A stretch of 64,000 bases of DNA. Source: Flavobacterium swingsii (GTDB taxonomy: Bacteria > Bacteroidota > Bacteroidia > Flavobacteriales > Flavobacteriaceae). The DNA lies in assembly GCF_900111965.1 (NCBI RefSeq), contig NZ_FOJT01000001.1, forward strand, positions 310,001 to 374,000, read 5' to 3'. Both the position numbers and the translations under genes were made by a program. Below are positions 27,575 through 35,631 of the stretch, one piece after another; the stretch's first letter is position 1; every line of letters begins with the position of its first letter. The notes beneath the pieces are model-generated. The model was not told where the DNA came from and did no database searches. It saw nothing but the letters and a program-made list of their open reading frames with translations.

Positions 27575-28711
27575 ATGCTTCTAAAATCAAAGATATACAA
27601 ATATTTGACATTTGCCTTTTTCCTTTCGAGTATGTTGGGAATTGTCACTTTTTATTTGCTATCTAACCGACATAAAGCCATTGTAAAAACACTTTTCTTT
27701 CAAAAAACAGGTTTGGTTGATGGCGAATGGACTGTAAATAATGATACCAAAGAATACAAAATGCGTTCGCCAACTTTCCTGATCGACGGCATTTATAAAT
27801 CGATGGAAGGACCAAAAGCTTCAAGATATATCCAGTTAAATCAGACCGAAAAATTACTTTGGATTACTGGTTTTAATGTCAAAGCAATCGATGAAAAAAC
27901 CAACAAAACAATCTCGAACGATTTTATTTGCCACATGAATGTAGATATAAATGACACGCAATATTACAGTCATTGGCAGTTAGAAGATAGAATTGGAAAG
28001 CAATATCCACGATTAACATCATTATCTAACGGATTAGAAAATTTCGATTTTCCGAAAGGTTTTGGCGTTCCAATTATAGGAAATGATTTCCTAAATGTGA
28101 CCACACAGTCATTGAATATTAATATCCCTACTATTTTCAAAACCATAAAGCATGAAGTCACTGTAAAATATGAGAATTATAACAAAACTCAGAAACCATT
28201 ACTAAGCAAAACGGTCTTTATCGAGTTGCCCTATGACAAAAAAAATCCTTATAAATGCCCTTTAGATCCAGCCAGTAACCAGTGTATTCCTGTGGAAACT
28301 AAAAACCATAGTTATGATGACGGGAAAGGAAATATGTTGTCTGGACATTGGGTAATTCCGACCAGAACAAAGACTTACAGAAGTTCGATAACAAAACAAT
28401 TACAGATTAAAGATAGTTTGCGATTGCATTTTTCGGCACCACATGTTCATCCGTTTGCCACCAATATTTCCATTTTTGATAAAACAGCCAATAAGACTAT
28501 TACTGCTTGTAAAGTGACAAATTATAAAAACAAAATTGGTTTAGCAAAAATAGAACCTTTTAGCTCTGAAACTGGAATTTGGTTATACGAAAATCACGAA
28601 TACGAATTGGTTTTAACAACAAACAATACTTCAAAAATAGACCAAGACATGATGGGTAGTATGTTTTTGTTTTTTTATGATAGTGAATTAGACAACAAAA
28701 TTTCGCATTAG
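27575..28711 (+). CDS. Membrane-anchored protein with PHM-like copper-site pattern (function unknown)
   Basis: I do not recognise a named family. Residues 9-30 form one N-terminal membrane helix; about 345 residues would face the periplasm. Two beta-rich halves follow. In the first, ICHMNVD (118-124) stands where copper type II monooxygenases (PHM/DBM) have an HHM motif, and FPKGFGVPI lies at 159-167. In the second, FSAPHVHPFATN has His290 and His292, and DQDMMGSMFLFF puts Met360 about 70 residues later, like the CuM ligands His242, His244 and Met314 of PHM. Cys228 and Cys237 could form a disulfide. The CuH site seems incomplete. The fold assignment is an inference. Confidence 0.6.
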   Translation: MLLKSKIYKYLTFAFFLSSMLGIVTFYLLSNRHKAIVKTLFFQKTGLVDGEWTVNNDTKEYKMRSPTFLIDGIYKSMEGPKASRYIQLNQTEKLLWITGFNVKAIDEKTNKTISNDFICHMNVDINDTQYYSHWQLEDRIGKQYPRLTSLSNGLENFDFPKGFGVPIIGNDFLNVTTQSLNINIPTIFKTIKHEVTVKYENYNKTQKPLLSKTVFIELPYDKKNPYKCPLDPASNQCIPVETKNHSYDDGKGNMLSGHWVIPTRTKTYRSSITKQLQIKDSLRLHFSAPHVHPFATNISIFDKTANKTITACKVTNYKNKIGLAKIEPFSSETGIWLYENHEYELVLTTNNTSKIDQDMMGSMFLFFYDSELDNKISH

Positions 28712-29451
28712 TTTCTATAATCCGAAACATTTAAAATAGCACCATTCAGATAATTTCCTAATGCATCAATTTCGAAGATTTCTTGACCGATAGTTTCGAT
28801 GTTTACTAATGAATTAGATTCTTTCAAATCGATAAATCTTTGAACATCGATAAAACTTTCAGGAGAACTTTTGCGAATTTGTCCTTGCATATCCGTATCA
28901 ACAACTCCCGGATAAATGGCTATTATTTTTGTTCCGTTAGCAATTGTTTCTTGTTCGACTGCAACTGCTTTTGTCATCATATCGATAGCTGCTTTGGAAG
29001 CACAATATAATGACCAGCCATAATAAGGTTTTGCGGCTGCTCCAGATGAAATATTAATTATTTTTTTGGAACAATGCCAATTTTGAGTTTCTTTAAGAAA
29101 GATAGATGTTAATAAAAACGGAGTAATTGTATTAATCTGAATTATATTCTGAATATCTGAAACCGAATTATTTTCTAATCTTCCTATTTTACCTAAAGTG
29201 CCCGCATTGTTTATAAATACAATTCTTTCTACAGCATCTTTATCTATTTTATTGAATATTTGAGAAAAAGTGTTTTCTAAGTCTTCTGTTTTACTTAAAT
29301 CTAAAACAATTTGATTAACTTCTTTATATTCTTCCGATTGATTTACCGAACGAGCAATAGATATAATTTGATATCCGTTATTTTTATATGCTGAAACAAG
29401 TCCGCTGCCAATACCTTTGTTTCCACCTGTAATAATCAAGTATTTTTTCAT
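28708..29451 (-). CDS. Short-chain dehydrogenase/reductase (sepiapterin reductase-like)
   Basis: 247 residues, classical SDR: NADP(H)-binding TGGNKGIG (8-15), NNAG (81-84), catalytic Ser near 135-136 (INISSGA), Tyr149 and Lys153 (YCASK). The layout and the PGVVDTDMQ segment resemble sepiapterin reductases and benzil reductases; the true substrate is unknown. Last gene of a tight three-gene operon: its ATG follows directly on the TAA of the 81-aa gene. Its stop overlaps the convergent 378-aa gene by 4 bp. Confidence 0.87.
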   Translation of the reverse strand: MKKYLIITGGNKGIGSGLVSAYKNNGYQIISIARSVNQSEEYKEVNQIVLDLSKTEDLENTFSQIFNKIDKDAVERIVFINNAGTLGKIGRLENNSVSDIQNIIQINTITPFLLTSIFLKETQNWHCSKKIINISSGAAAKPYYGWSLYCASKAAIDMMTKAVAVEQETIANGTKIIAIYPGVVDTDMQGQIRKSSPESFIDVQRFIDLKESNSLVNIETIGQEIFEIDALGNYLNGAILNVSDYRN

Positions 29452-29697
29452 TTATTGCAACAACCCTTTTCCTGTTAATTGATAGCTCATACTCAACATA
29501 AAATATACTATTATTCCACAAAGAATAAATAGGATTACTTTTTTTAAACTCGTATTTATTAATTCTGAATAGTTACATAAATACAAAATAAATCTAATCA
29601 AAAAATAGACTAAAGCAATGAATAAGAAAAAAAGTAGTAGAATAACAAATATTGTTGAATCATTGATTCCACTGAGGAATATTAATGAATAATACAT
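29452..29697 (-). CDS. Small two-helix membrane protein, unknown
   Basis: 81 residues with two strongly hydrophobic segments (about 17-39 and 53-73) joined by a short polar loop (YLCNYSELINTSLKK). No family recognised. Coding status is supported by tight packing: it starts one base after the moxR stop and its stop codon abuts the SDR start. A membrane anchor or partner for MoxR is possible but not shown. Confidence 0.65.
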   Translation of the reverse strand: MYYSLIFLSGINDSTIFVILLLFFLFIALVYFLIRFILYLCNYSELINTSLKKVILFILCGIIVYFMLSMSYQLTGKGLLQ

Positions 29698-29698
29698 T

Positions 29699-30652
29699 TT
29701 AAAACAACTTCTTAATAATCATTTCTTCGGTAACTCCTTCTGCGTCTGCTTTGTAGTTTTTGATGATTCTGTGACGTAAAATTCCTGTTGCAACAGCTTG
29801 TACATCTTCAATATCTGGAGAGAATTTTCCGTTAAGAGCAGCATTGGTTTTTGCTGCTAATATTAGGTTTTGCGATGCTCTTGGTCCTGCTCCCCAATCT
29901 AAATAGTTTTTTATAAATTCATTAGATAATGGATTGTCTGGACGGGTTTTTGAAACCAAAGTCACCGCATATTCTATCACATTATCTGCTACTGGAATAC
30001 GACGTATTAGATGCTGAAAATCGATGATTTCTTGCGCTGTAAATAGTGGATTTACTTTTACATCGAAATCGGCAGTGGTACTTTTTACTACTTGTACTTC
30101 TTCTGCAAATGACGGATAATCTAATTTTATGGCAAACATAAAACGGTCTAACTGCGCTTCCGGCAAAGGATAAGTCCCTTCTTGTTCGATTGGATTCTGG
30201 GTTGCTAATACAAAAAATGGCAGGTTTAGTTTATGTTGTTCACCAGCAATGGTAACCGATTTTTCTTGCATGGCTTCTAGCAAAGCGGCTTGTGTTTTGG
30301 GTGGTGTTCTGTTTATCTCGTCGGCAAGGATTATATTGGAAAATATTGGTCCTTTTAGGAATTTAAAATTTCTGTTTTCGTCGAGAATTTCGCTTCCTAA
30401 TATATCCGAAGGCATTAAGTCTGGTGTAAACTGTATGCGTTTGAAATCTAATCCTAATGCTTGTGCAATTGTATTGACCATTAAGGTTTTTGCTAATCCG
30501 GGAACCCCTACTAACAGCGCGTGTCCTCCAGAAAATATACTCAACACGATTTGGTTTACCACATCGTCTTGACCTACAATTATTTTAGCGATTTCTTGTT
30601 TGAGTTCTTTTTGTTTTTGAACTAGATTTTGAATGGCAGCAACATCAGACAT
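29699..30652 (-). CDS. MoxR family AAA+ ATPase
   Basis: 317 residues: Walker A GVPGLAKT (49-56), Walker B LADEINR (109-115) and sensor 1 FVLATQNPIEQEG, followed by PLPEAQLDRF. MoxR ATPases act as chaperones that help assemble or activate metal enzymes and VWA-domain proteins. In Bacteroidota they usually precede DUF58 and BatA/BatB-like VWA genes. Here the next genes are a two-helix protein and an SDR, so that classic cluster is absent at this spot. A weak -7 box (TACATTCG, 30689-30682) lies upstream. Confidence 0.9.
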   Translation of the reverse strand: MSDVAAIQNLVQKQKELKQEIAKIIVGQDDVVNQIVLSIFSGGHALLVGVPGLAKTLMVNTIAQALGLDFKRIQFTPDLMPSDILGSEILDENRNFKFLKGPIFSNIILADEINRTPPKTQAALLEAMQEKSVTIAGEQHKLNLPFFVLATQNPIEQEGTYPLPEAQLDRFMFAIKLDYPSFAEEVQVVKSTTADFDVKVNPLFTAQEIIDFQHLIRRIPVADNVIEYAVTLVSKTRPDNPLSNEFIKNYLDWGAGPRASQNLILAAKTNAALNGKFSPDIEDVQAVATGILRHRIIKNYKADAEGVTEEMIIKKLF

Positions 30653-30777
30653 GTTAATTATAAATTATAAATTGTGAATTACGAATGTAAGTATTAATTA
30701 CGAATTATTATGGCTTATAATTGTAAAAAAATTAAACCATATAAGGCATTTAAGACCATATAAGCTAACTGAAAAAG

Positions 30778-30835
30778 TGTCCGGCTGAGCGAAGTCGAAG
30801 CCCAGTATATGGCTTCGACTTCGCTCAGCTGGACA
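30778..30835. repeat. Long palindrome of the dispersed TTCGACTnCGCTCA family
   Basis: Arms of 25 bp (30778-30802 and 30811-30835) pair with a single mismatch around an 8-base loop. The core GAGCGAAGTCGAAG is shared with 10983-11020, 58183-58205 and 60577-60612. Confidence 0.75.
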
Positions 30836-30902
30836 TTTGTAATGATTACAAAAATTATGACAATTTCCTATTTTAGCCCCGATTACTTCACTTACTTTTT
30901 AT

Positions 30903-30941
30903 TTTTCATTGGAGTTCAGTGAACTTCGTTTGAAATGAAAA
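30903..30941. repeat. Nested inverted repeat
   Basis: Outer arms ttttcatt/aatgaaaa and inner arms agttca/tgaact lie immediately beside the next palindrome. The purpose is unclear. Confidence 0.5.
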
Positions 30942-30980
30942 TTAGCTTTGTCAAAGTTTAAAACTTTGACAAAGCTAATT
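30940..30980. repeat. Perfect 20-bp-armed palindrome
   Basis: Arms 30940-30959 and 30961-30980 are exact complements around one base. On the minus strand it is followed by TTTTC, so it may end transcription of the upstream prolyl isomerase operon. Confidence 0.7.
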
Positions 30981-31015
30981 GTAATGGAAAGCGGGAAAAT
31001 GATTAACAAATAATG

Positions 31016-31052
31016 CCCGAGCGATTGCTTCGCCTGTTCGCTATAGCTCGGG
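31016..31052. repeat. GC-rich palindrome (CCCGAGC ... GCTCGGG)
   Basis: Seven-bp GC-rich arms enclose a partly self-complementary centre (gcga/tcgc). It stands out in an AT-rich genome and lies 15 bp after the stop of the prolyl isomerase gene. Confidence 0.6.
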
Positions 31053-31067
31053 TCGCTCCTAAATAAA

Positions 31068-32447
31068 TTATTTTTTTAACCAATTGTTTGTAAAGGTACA
31101 ATTGCGGTATTCGTCATTTATTTTTACGTACGTTTCCTTGATTTTTTCTTCAGACCATTTTGCAATGGCTTTGATTTGTTTTTCTTTTAGCGCAAGTTCT
31201 TTTAGACGTGTGTAATCTTTAGAATAATCGGCTGTGTGCTCGTCGTAACGATTTGTTACTGTGATGATTTTATAAAATTTTCCTCCTGTACGATCTTCGT
31301 CAGCAATAGGATTTGAAATTTCGTTGTCTTTTAAGTTTGAAACTTGACCGTATAAAGCGGGATCCATTTTTGTTAATTCGAAACGAGTATCTTGTGTTTT
31401 TGGATTGGTTAAAACCCCACCATCGTTACGAGTTTCTTTTTCGTCGGACATAGTTCGAGCGGCTTCGGCAAAGGTAATTTCTTTGTCTAAAATTCTTTTA
31501 CGAATAAGCTCTGCTTTTTCTTTTGATGCTTTTAAAGCCTCGTCAGAAACTTTTGGTGAAATAACAATGTGACGTAAATCGACTTCTTGTCCTCTAATTT
31601 TTTCTAGGAAAATGATGTGATACCCAAAATCCGTTAGAAATGGTTCTGAGATTTCGCCTTCTTTTAGACTAAATGCTACGTCTTTAAATTCTTTTACAAA
31701 TTGGGTTCTTCTGTCCATTTTGTAATAACCTCCATTAGAGCTTGATCCTTTGTCTTCTGAATATAATACTGCTTTTCCGAAGAAACTAGAACCTTCTTGC
31801 ACTTCTTTTTTGATGGCTTTAAGTTGGTCTATTACTTTTTGCTTTGCTTCTGGAGAAACGGCTGGTTTTACCACGATTTGTGCTACTTCCATTTCTGCTC
31901 CAAAAACAGGTAAATCTGCTTTAGGAATGGCTTTAAAAAAGTTACGAACTTCTTCTGGTGTAATAATTACTTCTTCGATAACTTTCTTTTGCATTTCGCC
32001 TGCTAACTTATTTACCTTGATAATATCAAACAATTCGGCTCTAAAATCCTGTTCATTCGATTTTTTGAAATACTGAATTACTTTTTCCATAGAACCCAAC
32101 TGTTCTACCATATAACTTACTTGTTCATCTAGTTTTGAGTTTACTTCTTTGTCATCTATAACAATACTATCCTGAACGGCTTGGTGTGCATATAATTTAT
32201 CTTCTAGAAGTTTTCCTAGCAACTGGCAACGAGTAATATCTTTTGTATCTACTCCTTGTTGTTTAAGCTCTAGTGTTGTTTTGTCTATATCTGAATCTAA
32301 AATAACATATTCTCCAACAACTGCAATTACACCATCTATTTTTTGCTTTTTCTCTTGAGCGGAAATCCCTAACGAAATAGCAAAAAGTGCTATTATAAAA
32401 CTTAACTTACTACTAATTATGTTCATTTTAAATTTATTTATTGGCAT
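31068..32447 (-). CDS. SurA-like periplasmic peptidyl-prolyl isomerase
   Basis: 459 residues: signal peptide (ALFAISLGISAQ), a SurA-type N-terminal chaperone region beginning KIDGVIAVVGEYVILDSDID, then two parvulin domains at about 175-275 (FGYHIIFLEK) and 283-390 (LRHIVISPKVSDEAL, with the classic RHI start). It would help fold outer-membrane and secreted proteins. Met8 (32426) gives a cleaner 24-residue signal peptide and may be the true start. Second gene of an operon with the 658-aa isomerase, 3 bp after its stop. Confidence 0.88.
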   Translation of the reverse strand: MPINKFKMNIISSKLSFIIALFAISLGISAQEKKQKIDGVIAVVGEYVILDSDIDKTTLELKQQGVDTKDITRCQLLGKLLEDKLYAHQAVQDSIVIDDKEVNSKLDEQVSYMVEQLGSMEKVIQYFKKSNEQDFRAELFDIIKVNKLAGEMQKKVIEEVIITPEEVRNFFKAIPKADLPVFGAEMEVAQIVVKPAVSPEAKQKVIDQLKAIKKEVQEGSSFFGKAVLYSEDKGSSSNGGYYKMDRRTQFVKEFKDVAFSLKEGEISEPFLTDFGYHIIFLEKIRGQEVDLRHIVISPKVSDEALKASKEKAELIRKRILDKEITFAEAARTMSDEKETRNDGGVLTNPKTQDTRFELTKMDPALYGQVSNLKDNEISNPIADEDRTGGKFYKIITVTNRYDEHTADYSKDYTRLKELALKEKQIKAIAKWSEEKIKETYVKINDEYRNCTFTNNWLKK

Positions 32448-32450
32448 TAA

Positions 32451-34427
32451 TTATTTTTTCATCGAAGTTTTTAATCTTTCGAAAACTTCTTGATTTACAT
32501 TTACTTTAAATTCTTTTTTTAGATTACTTACCCAATTGTCTTCTAGATATTGTTGGTAATCATTTATCACTCTTCCTTTTGTTTCTTCGAGTGTTTTGTT
32601 TGAAGCTGGTATTATTTTTGAAACTTTATTTACAAAATAAAACTCTCCTTCTTTATAAACCTCTGAAACTCCTGTTTTAAAGAGTACCTTTTTAGGAAAA
32701 TTCTCTGCGCCTTCTTCATAAGTTTCTTGCTTAGTCATCACATTTACAACATCTTTTGTGTTAAGATTTGTTTTGATAGAATCGGCAGTTTGGTCTTTTT
32801 TTAACAATTTTCTTGCTGCTTTAATTACATCTTCTTTTGTTGATGAAGCAACTAAAACCTCAGCTCTATTTTTCCATTGGTACTTCAATTTGTTGGTGTT
32901 ATAATAATTTTTTAACCCAACAGAATCTTGTTTTGCTTTGTCCCAAATTTCTTTTTCCATCAAGTCGAAAAGCAATAATCCGTCACGATATTCTTCTATA
33001 ACGTTTGCAAAGTCTGGAAATTCTTTTTCTAGATTATCGTTGTAATAATTTGTCATTTGTGTGTCCACAAAATTTTGATACACATAATCGACTAGTTTAC
33101 CAATAGGTTTTATTTTTAGATTTGCTTTTTGTTGTGTTTCTAGGTTTGATAAAAATTCGGCTCCGTTTATACTTTTATCTTCAATTTTGAATAAATTCCC
33201 ATTATAATCTTTCAAATTAGCTGGAAGTTTCCATTCGCCTGTATAATATTTATCGGTAACCGATGCTTTTATTTGTGCATATAATTTTTCATCACGAACG
33301 ATAGTATATTTTTTTTGAAGTTTGCTTGTAAGCGAATTTGTTATTAATCGAGAACGGTCGTCTTTTCTGATTTTTCCATCCAACTCTCTTTCCATTTCGT
33401 CGAGTTTTTTTATTGGATGTTTCTCAATTAACTTTACAATATGCCAGCCAAATTGGCTTTCGAATGGTTCAGAATAACTGTTTGGGATTGTAAGACTAAA
33501 AGCTACATTTTCGAATTCCTCTGAACTTAATTGTCCTGAAGCAAAACGTGGTAACAATCCGCCTTTTGGCGCTGAATTTTTGTCTTCAGAAAACTGATTG
33601 GCTAAACTTTCGAAGTGTTCGCCTTGTTTCAGTTTTGTATAAATATCCTGAATCGTTGTTCTTGCTTTTTCGTTTACAGCTTTATCTTCATTTGTTTTAG
33701 GTGCCTTCGAAATCATGATATGTGCCACAGTAATTTCGCCACGATTGTCACGAGAATCTACAATTTTGATTAAGTGATAACCAAATTTTGTACGAACTGG
33801 CATCGAAATTTCACCTTTTTTTGTATTGTAAGCTGCCGATTCGAATGCATAAATCATTCCAAACGCTGAAAAATAACCTAAATCTCCTTTATTTTCTTTT
33901 GATGATGGATCTTGAGAAAACTTAACCGCAAGCTCTGCAAAATTTTCTCCTGCTAGTGCTTTTTTTCTAATATCGATGACTTGATTGTATGCTTTTAGCG
34001 TGTCTGCTGGCATGGCGTTTTCATCGACCAAAATTAAAATATGAGAGGCTCTAATTTCTTTTAGAGAACGATTATAACCTTCTTCGATTAGTGCTTTTGT
34101 AACCTTTGTATCTGAAGTATAATTTTTAGATAACTGCGCTCTATATGACTTTAACTCATTGATATACTTTGTATTGTTTTGCAACCCAAGCTTATTTGCT
34201 TTGTTTATTTTAAGCTTATAGCCAACAAACAATTCCAAATATTGGTTTAAATCTTTTTGAGATTCATCTTTAACCAAGTCGATATTTTTGTTGTAAACTC
34301 GTGAAAACTCATCGGTATAATATGGTTTCTCATCAATGGTAAACAAAACTTCTTTTTTCTCGCTTTGGGCGAAAGCCAAAGAATTTATAACTAGTGCAAA
34401 ACCTAAGATTAATTTATTAATTCTCAT
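32451..34427 (-). CDS. Periplasmic parvulin-type peptidyl-prolyl isomerase (PpiD/SurA-like)
   Basis: 658 residues: signal peptide ending SLAFAQ, a helical N-terminal region, then two parvulin domains at about 123-220 (EIRASHILILVD ... FGYHLIKI) and 230-330 (EITVAHIMISK ... FGWHIVKL). The C-terminal half is a second chaperone-like region without a recognisable domain. Paired with the next isomerase gene in one operon, which suggests a dedicated outer-membrane assembly pathway. A textbook promoter lies upstream. Confidence 0.87.
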   Translation of the reverse strand: MRINKLILGFALVINSLAFAQSEKKEVLFTIDEKPYYTDEFSRVYNKNIDLVKDESQKDLNQYLELFVGYKLKINKANKLGLQNNTKYINELKSYRAQLSKNYTSDTKVTKALIEEGYNRSLKEIRASHILILVDENAMPADTLKAYNQVIDIRKKALAGENFAELAVKFSQDPSSKENKGDLGYFSAFGMIYAFESAAYNTKKGEISMPVRTKFGYHLIKIVDSRDNRGEITVAHIMISKAPKTNEDKAVNEKARTTIQDIYTKLKQGEHFESLANQFSEDKNSAPKGGLLPRFASGQLSSEEFENVAFSLTIPNSYSEPFESQFGWHIVKLIEKHPIKKLDEMERELDGKIRKDDRSRLITNSLTSKLQKKYTIVRDEKLYAQIKASVTDKYYTGEWKLPANLKDYNGNLFKIEDKSINGAEFLSNLETQQKANLKIKPIGKLVDYVYQNFVDTQMTNYYNDNLEKEFPDFANVIEEYRDGLLLFDLMEKEIWDKAKQDSVGLKNYYNTNKLKYQWKNRAEVLVASSTKEDVIKAARKLLKKDQTADSIKTNLNTKDVVNVMTKQETYEEGAENFPKKVLFKTGVSEVYKEGEFYFVNKVSKIIPASNKTLEETKGRVINDYQQYLEDNWVSNLKKEFKVNVNQEVFERLKTSMKK

Positions 34428-34467
34428 TCTTTATATTATTTTTAAAGACACTTTTTTTAACAACGAA

Positions 34468-34497
34468 CAAAAATAACAATTCAGTTACATTATACAA
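34468..34497 (-). promoter_or_regulatory. Promoter of the two-isomerase operon
   Basis: Minus-strand TATTTTTG (34475-34468) with TTG (34497-34495) 19 bases upstream. Confidence 0.7.
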
Positions 34498-34562
34498 CTA
34501 TATCGGTATGTATTAACAAAAATTTATATTTGCAAACCGAGGCAGATTTGCTGAAATATTTT

Positions 34563-35489
34563 CTAGAAAAATCTTGGTGATTTAAATTTTTTATACTCTT
34601 TAAATAATTCATATCGCAAAAATATTTCGTGCGAACCAGAATTATAGCTTGCCAATTTGGTTCTTTCTAAATCGTAAGCATAGCCTAAAAACCATGAGTT
34701 TGATATTTGAAATCCTGCCATTGCGCTCAAAGCTTTGCTAAATCTATAAGCTGCTCCTAAGGTGAATTTTTCGTTAAACAAAAAATTGGCAGACAAATCA
34801 GCTTGAAGTGGTGCTCCTTTTACAATTTTAGATAATAAAGCTGGTTTTAATTTTACACTTGACGACAAATCGAAAACATAACCTGTGATAAAATAAAAGT
34901 GTATTTGATCGTTTGCCACTGCTTTTTTTATATCGTCATACTGTTTTGTCTCAAGTAAATTAGGAACAGAAATTCCTATATAATTTTTGTCTGAATGAAA
35001 ATACAATCCTGCACCAATATTGGGAGAAAACTTATTATTCTCTTCTTCTAATAAAACATCGGAAGTATCGTAGGTTTTTAATTTATTATAGTTAATATTC
35101 AACTGATTAAAAGCTCCATTAATACCAAATGCTAATTTATAGTTTTCTGATGTTTGTATCGCATAAGAAGCCGCAATAGAAATTGAATTTTCGTTAGATA
35201 CTCCAATTTTATCATTAACAAACGACAATCCCAAAGCCAAATTAGCATCGCCTATTGGCGAATGCAAAGAAAAAGCATTGGTAATTGGAGCGCCGTCAAG
35301 ACCAACCCATTGGTTTCTGTGTAATCCAAAAACACTCATAACACGTCTAGAACCCGCATAAGCCGGATTCACATTAATAGTATTGTACATATATTGTGTA
35401 AACTGAGAATCCTGTTGCGAATAAGCAAAAGATTCCAGTAACATAAATACTAATGTTAAAAATATTTTTCTACTATTTATCGATTTCAT
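34563..35489 (-). CDS. PorP/SprF family type IX secretion membrane protein
   Basis: 308 residues with a signal peptide (SFAYSQ) and the family hallmark QFTQYMYNTINVNPAYAGSR near residue 29, followed by a beta-barrel of repeated amphipathic strands. PorP/SprF proteins sit in the outer membrane and pair with particular type B cargo proteins, helping them to be secreted or anchored. Usually the cargo gene is adjacent; here the neighbours are prolyl isomerases and prfC, so the partner may be the 1629-aa type B protein 26 kb away or a protein elsewhere. Own promoter upstream. Confidence 0.88.
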   Translation of the reverse strand: MKSINSRKIFLTLVFMLLESFAYSQQDSQFTQYMYNTINVNPAYAGSRRVMSVFGLHRNQWVGLDGAPITNAFSLHSPIGDANLALGLSFVNDKIGVSNENSISIAASYAIQTSENYKLAFGINGAFNQLNINYNKLKTYDTSDVLLEEENNKFSPNIGAGLYFHSDKNYIGISVPNLLETKQYDDIKKAVANDQIHFYFITGYVFDLSSSVKLKPALLSKIVKGAPLQADLSANFLFNEKFTLGAAYRFSKALSAMAGFQISNSWFLGYAYDLERTKLASYNSGSHEIFLRYELFKEYKKFKSPRFF

Positions 35490-35530
35490 TTTTAAGTTTA
35501 AAGAAACATAAATTCTAACGGGAATTTCAT

Positions 35531-35538
35531 CAAATATA
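35531..35538 (-). promoter_or_regulatory. Promoter -7 element of the PorP/SprF gene
   Basis: Minus-strand TATATTTG, 42 bases ahead of the start codon at 35489. Confidence 0.5.
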
Positions 35539-35608
35539 CATTATCGAGTTAAATCTACACTTTTAATCTAAAAAACCCAAGTGAGTAAAACAATATTTAA
35601 TAATAATG

Positions 35609-35616
35609 TATATTTG
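35609..35616 (+). promoter_or_regulatory. Promoter -7 element of prfC
   Basis: TATATTTG ends 15 bases before the ATG at 35632 and therefore excludes the longer GTG-initiated reading frame from 35581. Confidence 0.6.
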
Positions 35617-35631
35617 CAAAAATTTAAAATA

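Larger units (their letters stand above)
30653..31067. other. 415-bp intergenic region made of palindromes
   Basis: No gene found. From right to left it holds a GC-rich palindrome (31016-31052), a perfect 20-bp-armed palindrome (30940-30980), a nested inverted repeat (30903-30941) and a 25-bp-armed hairpin (30778-30835), then AT-rich sequence ahead of moxR. Confidence 0.7.

Noticed and set aside
35581..35631. Seventeen-codon N-terminal extension of prfC starting with GTG
   Set aside because: The promoter -7 box lies inside it and the extension does not fit RF3 proteins.
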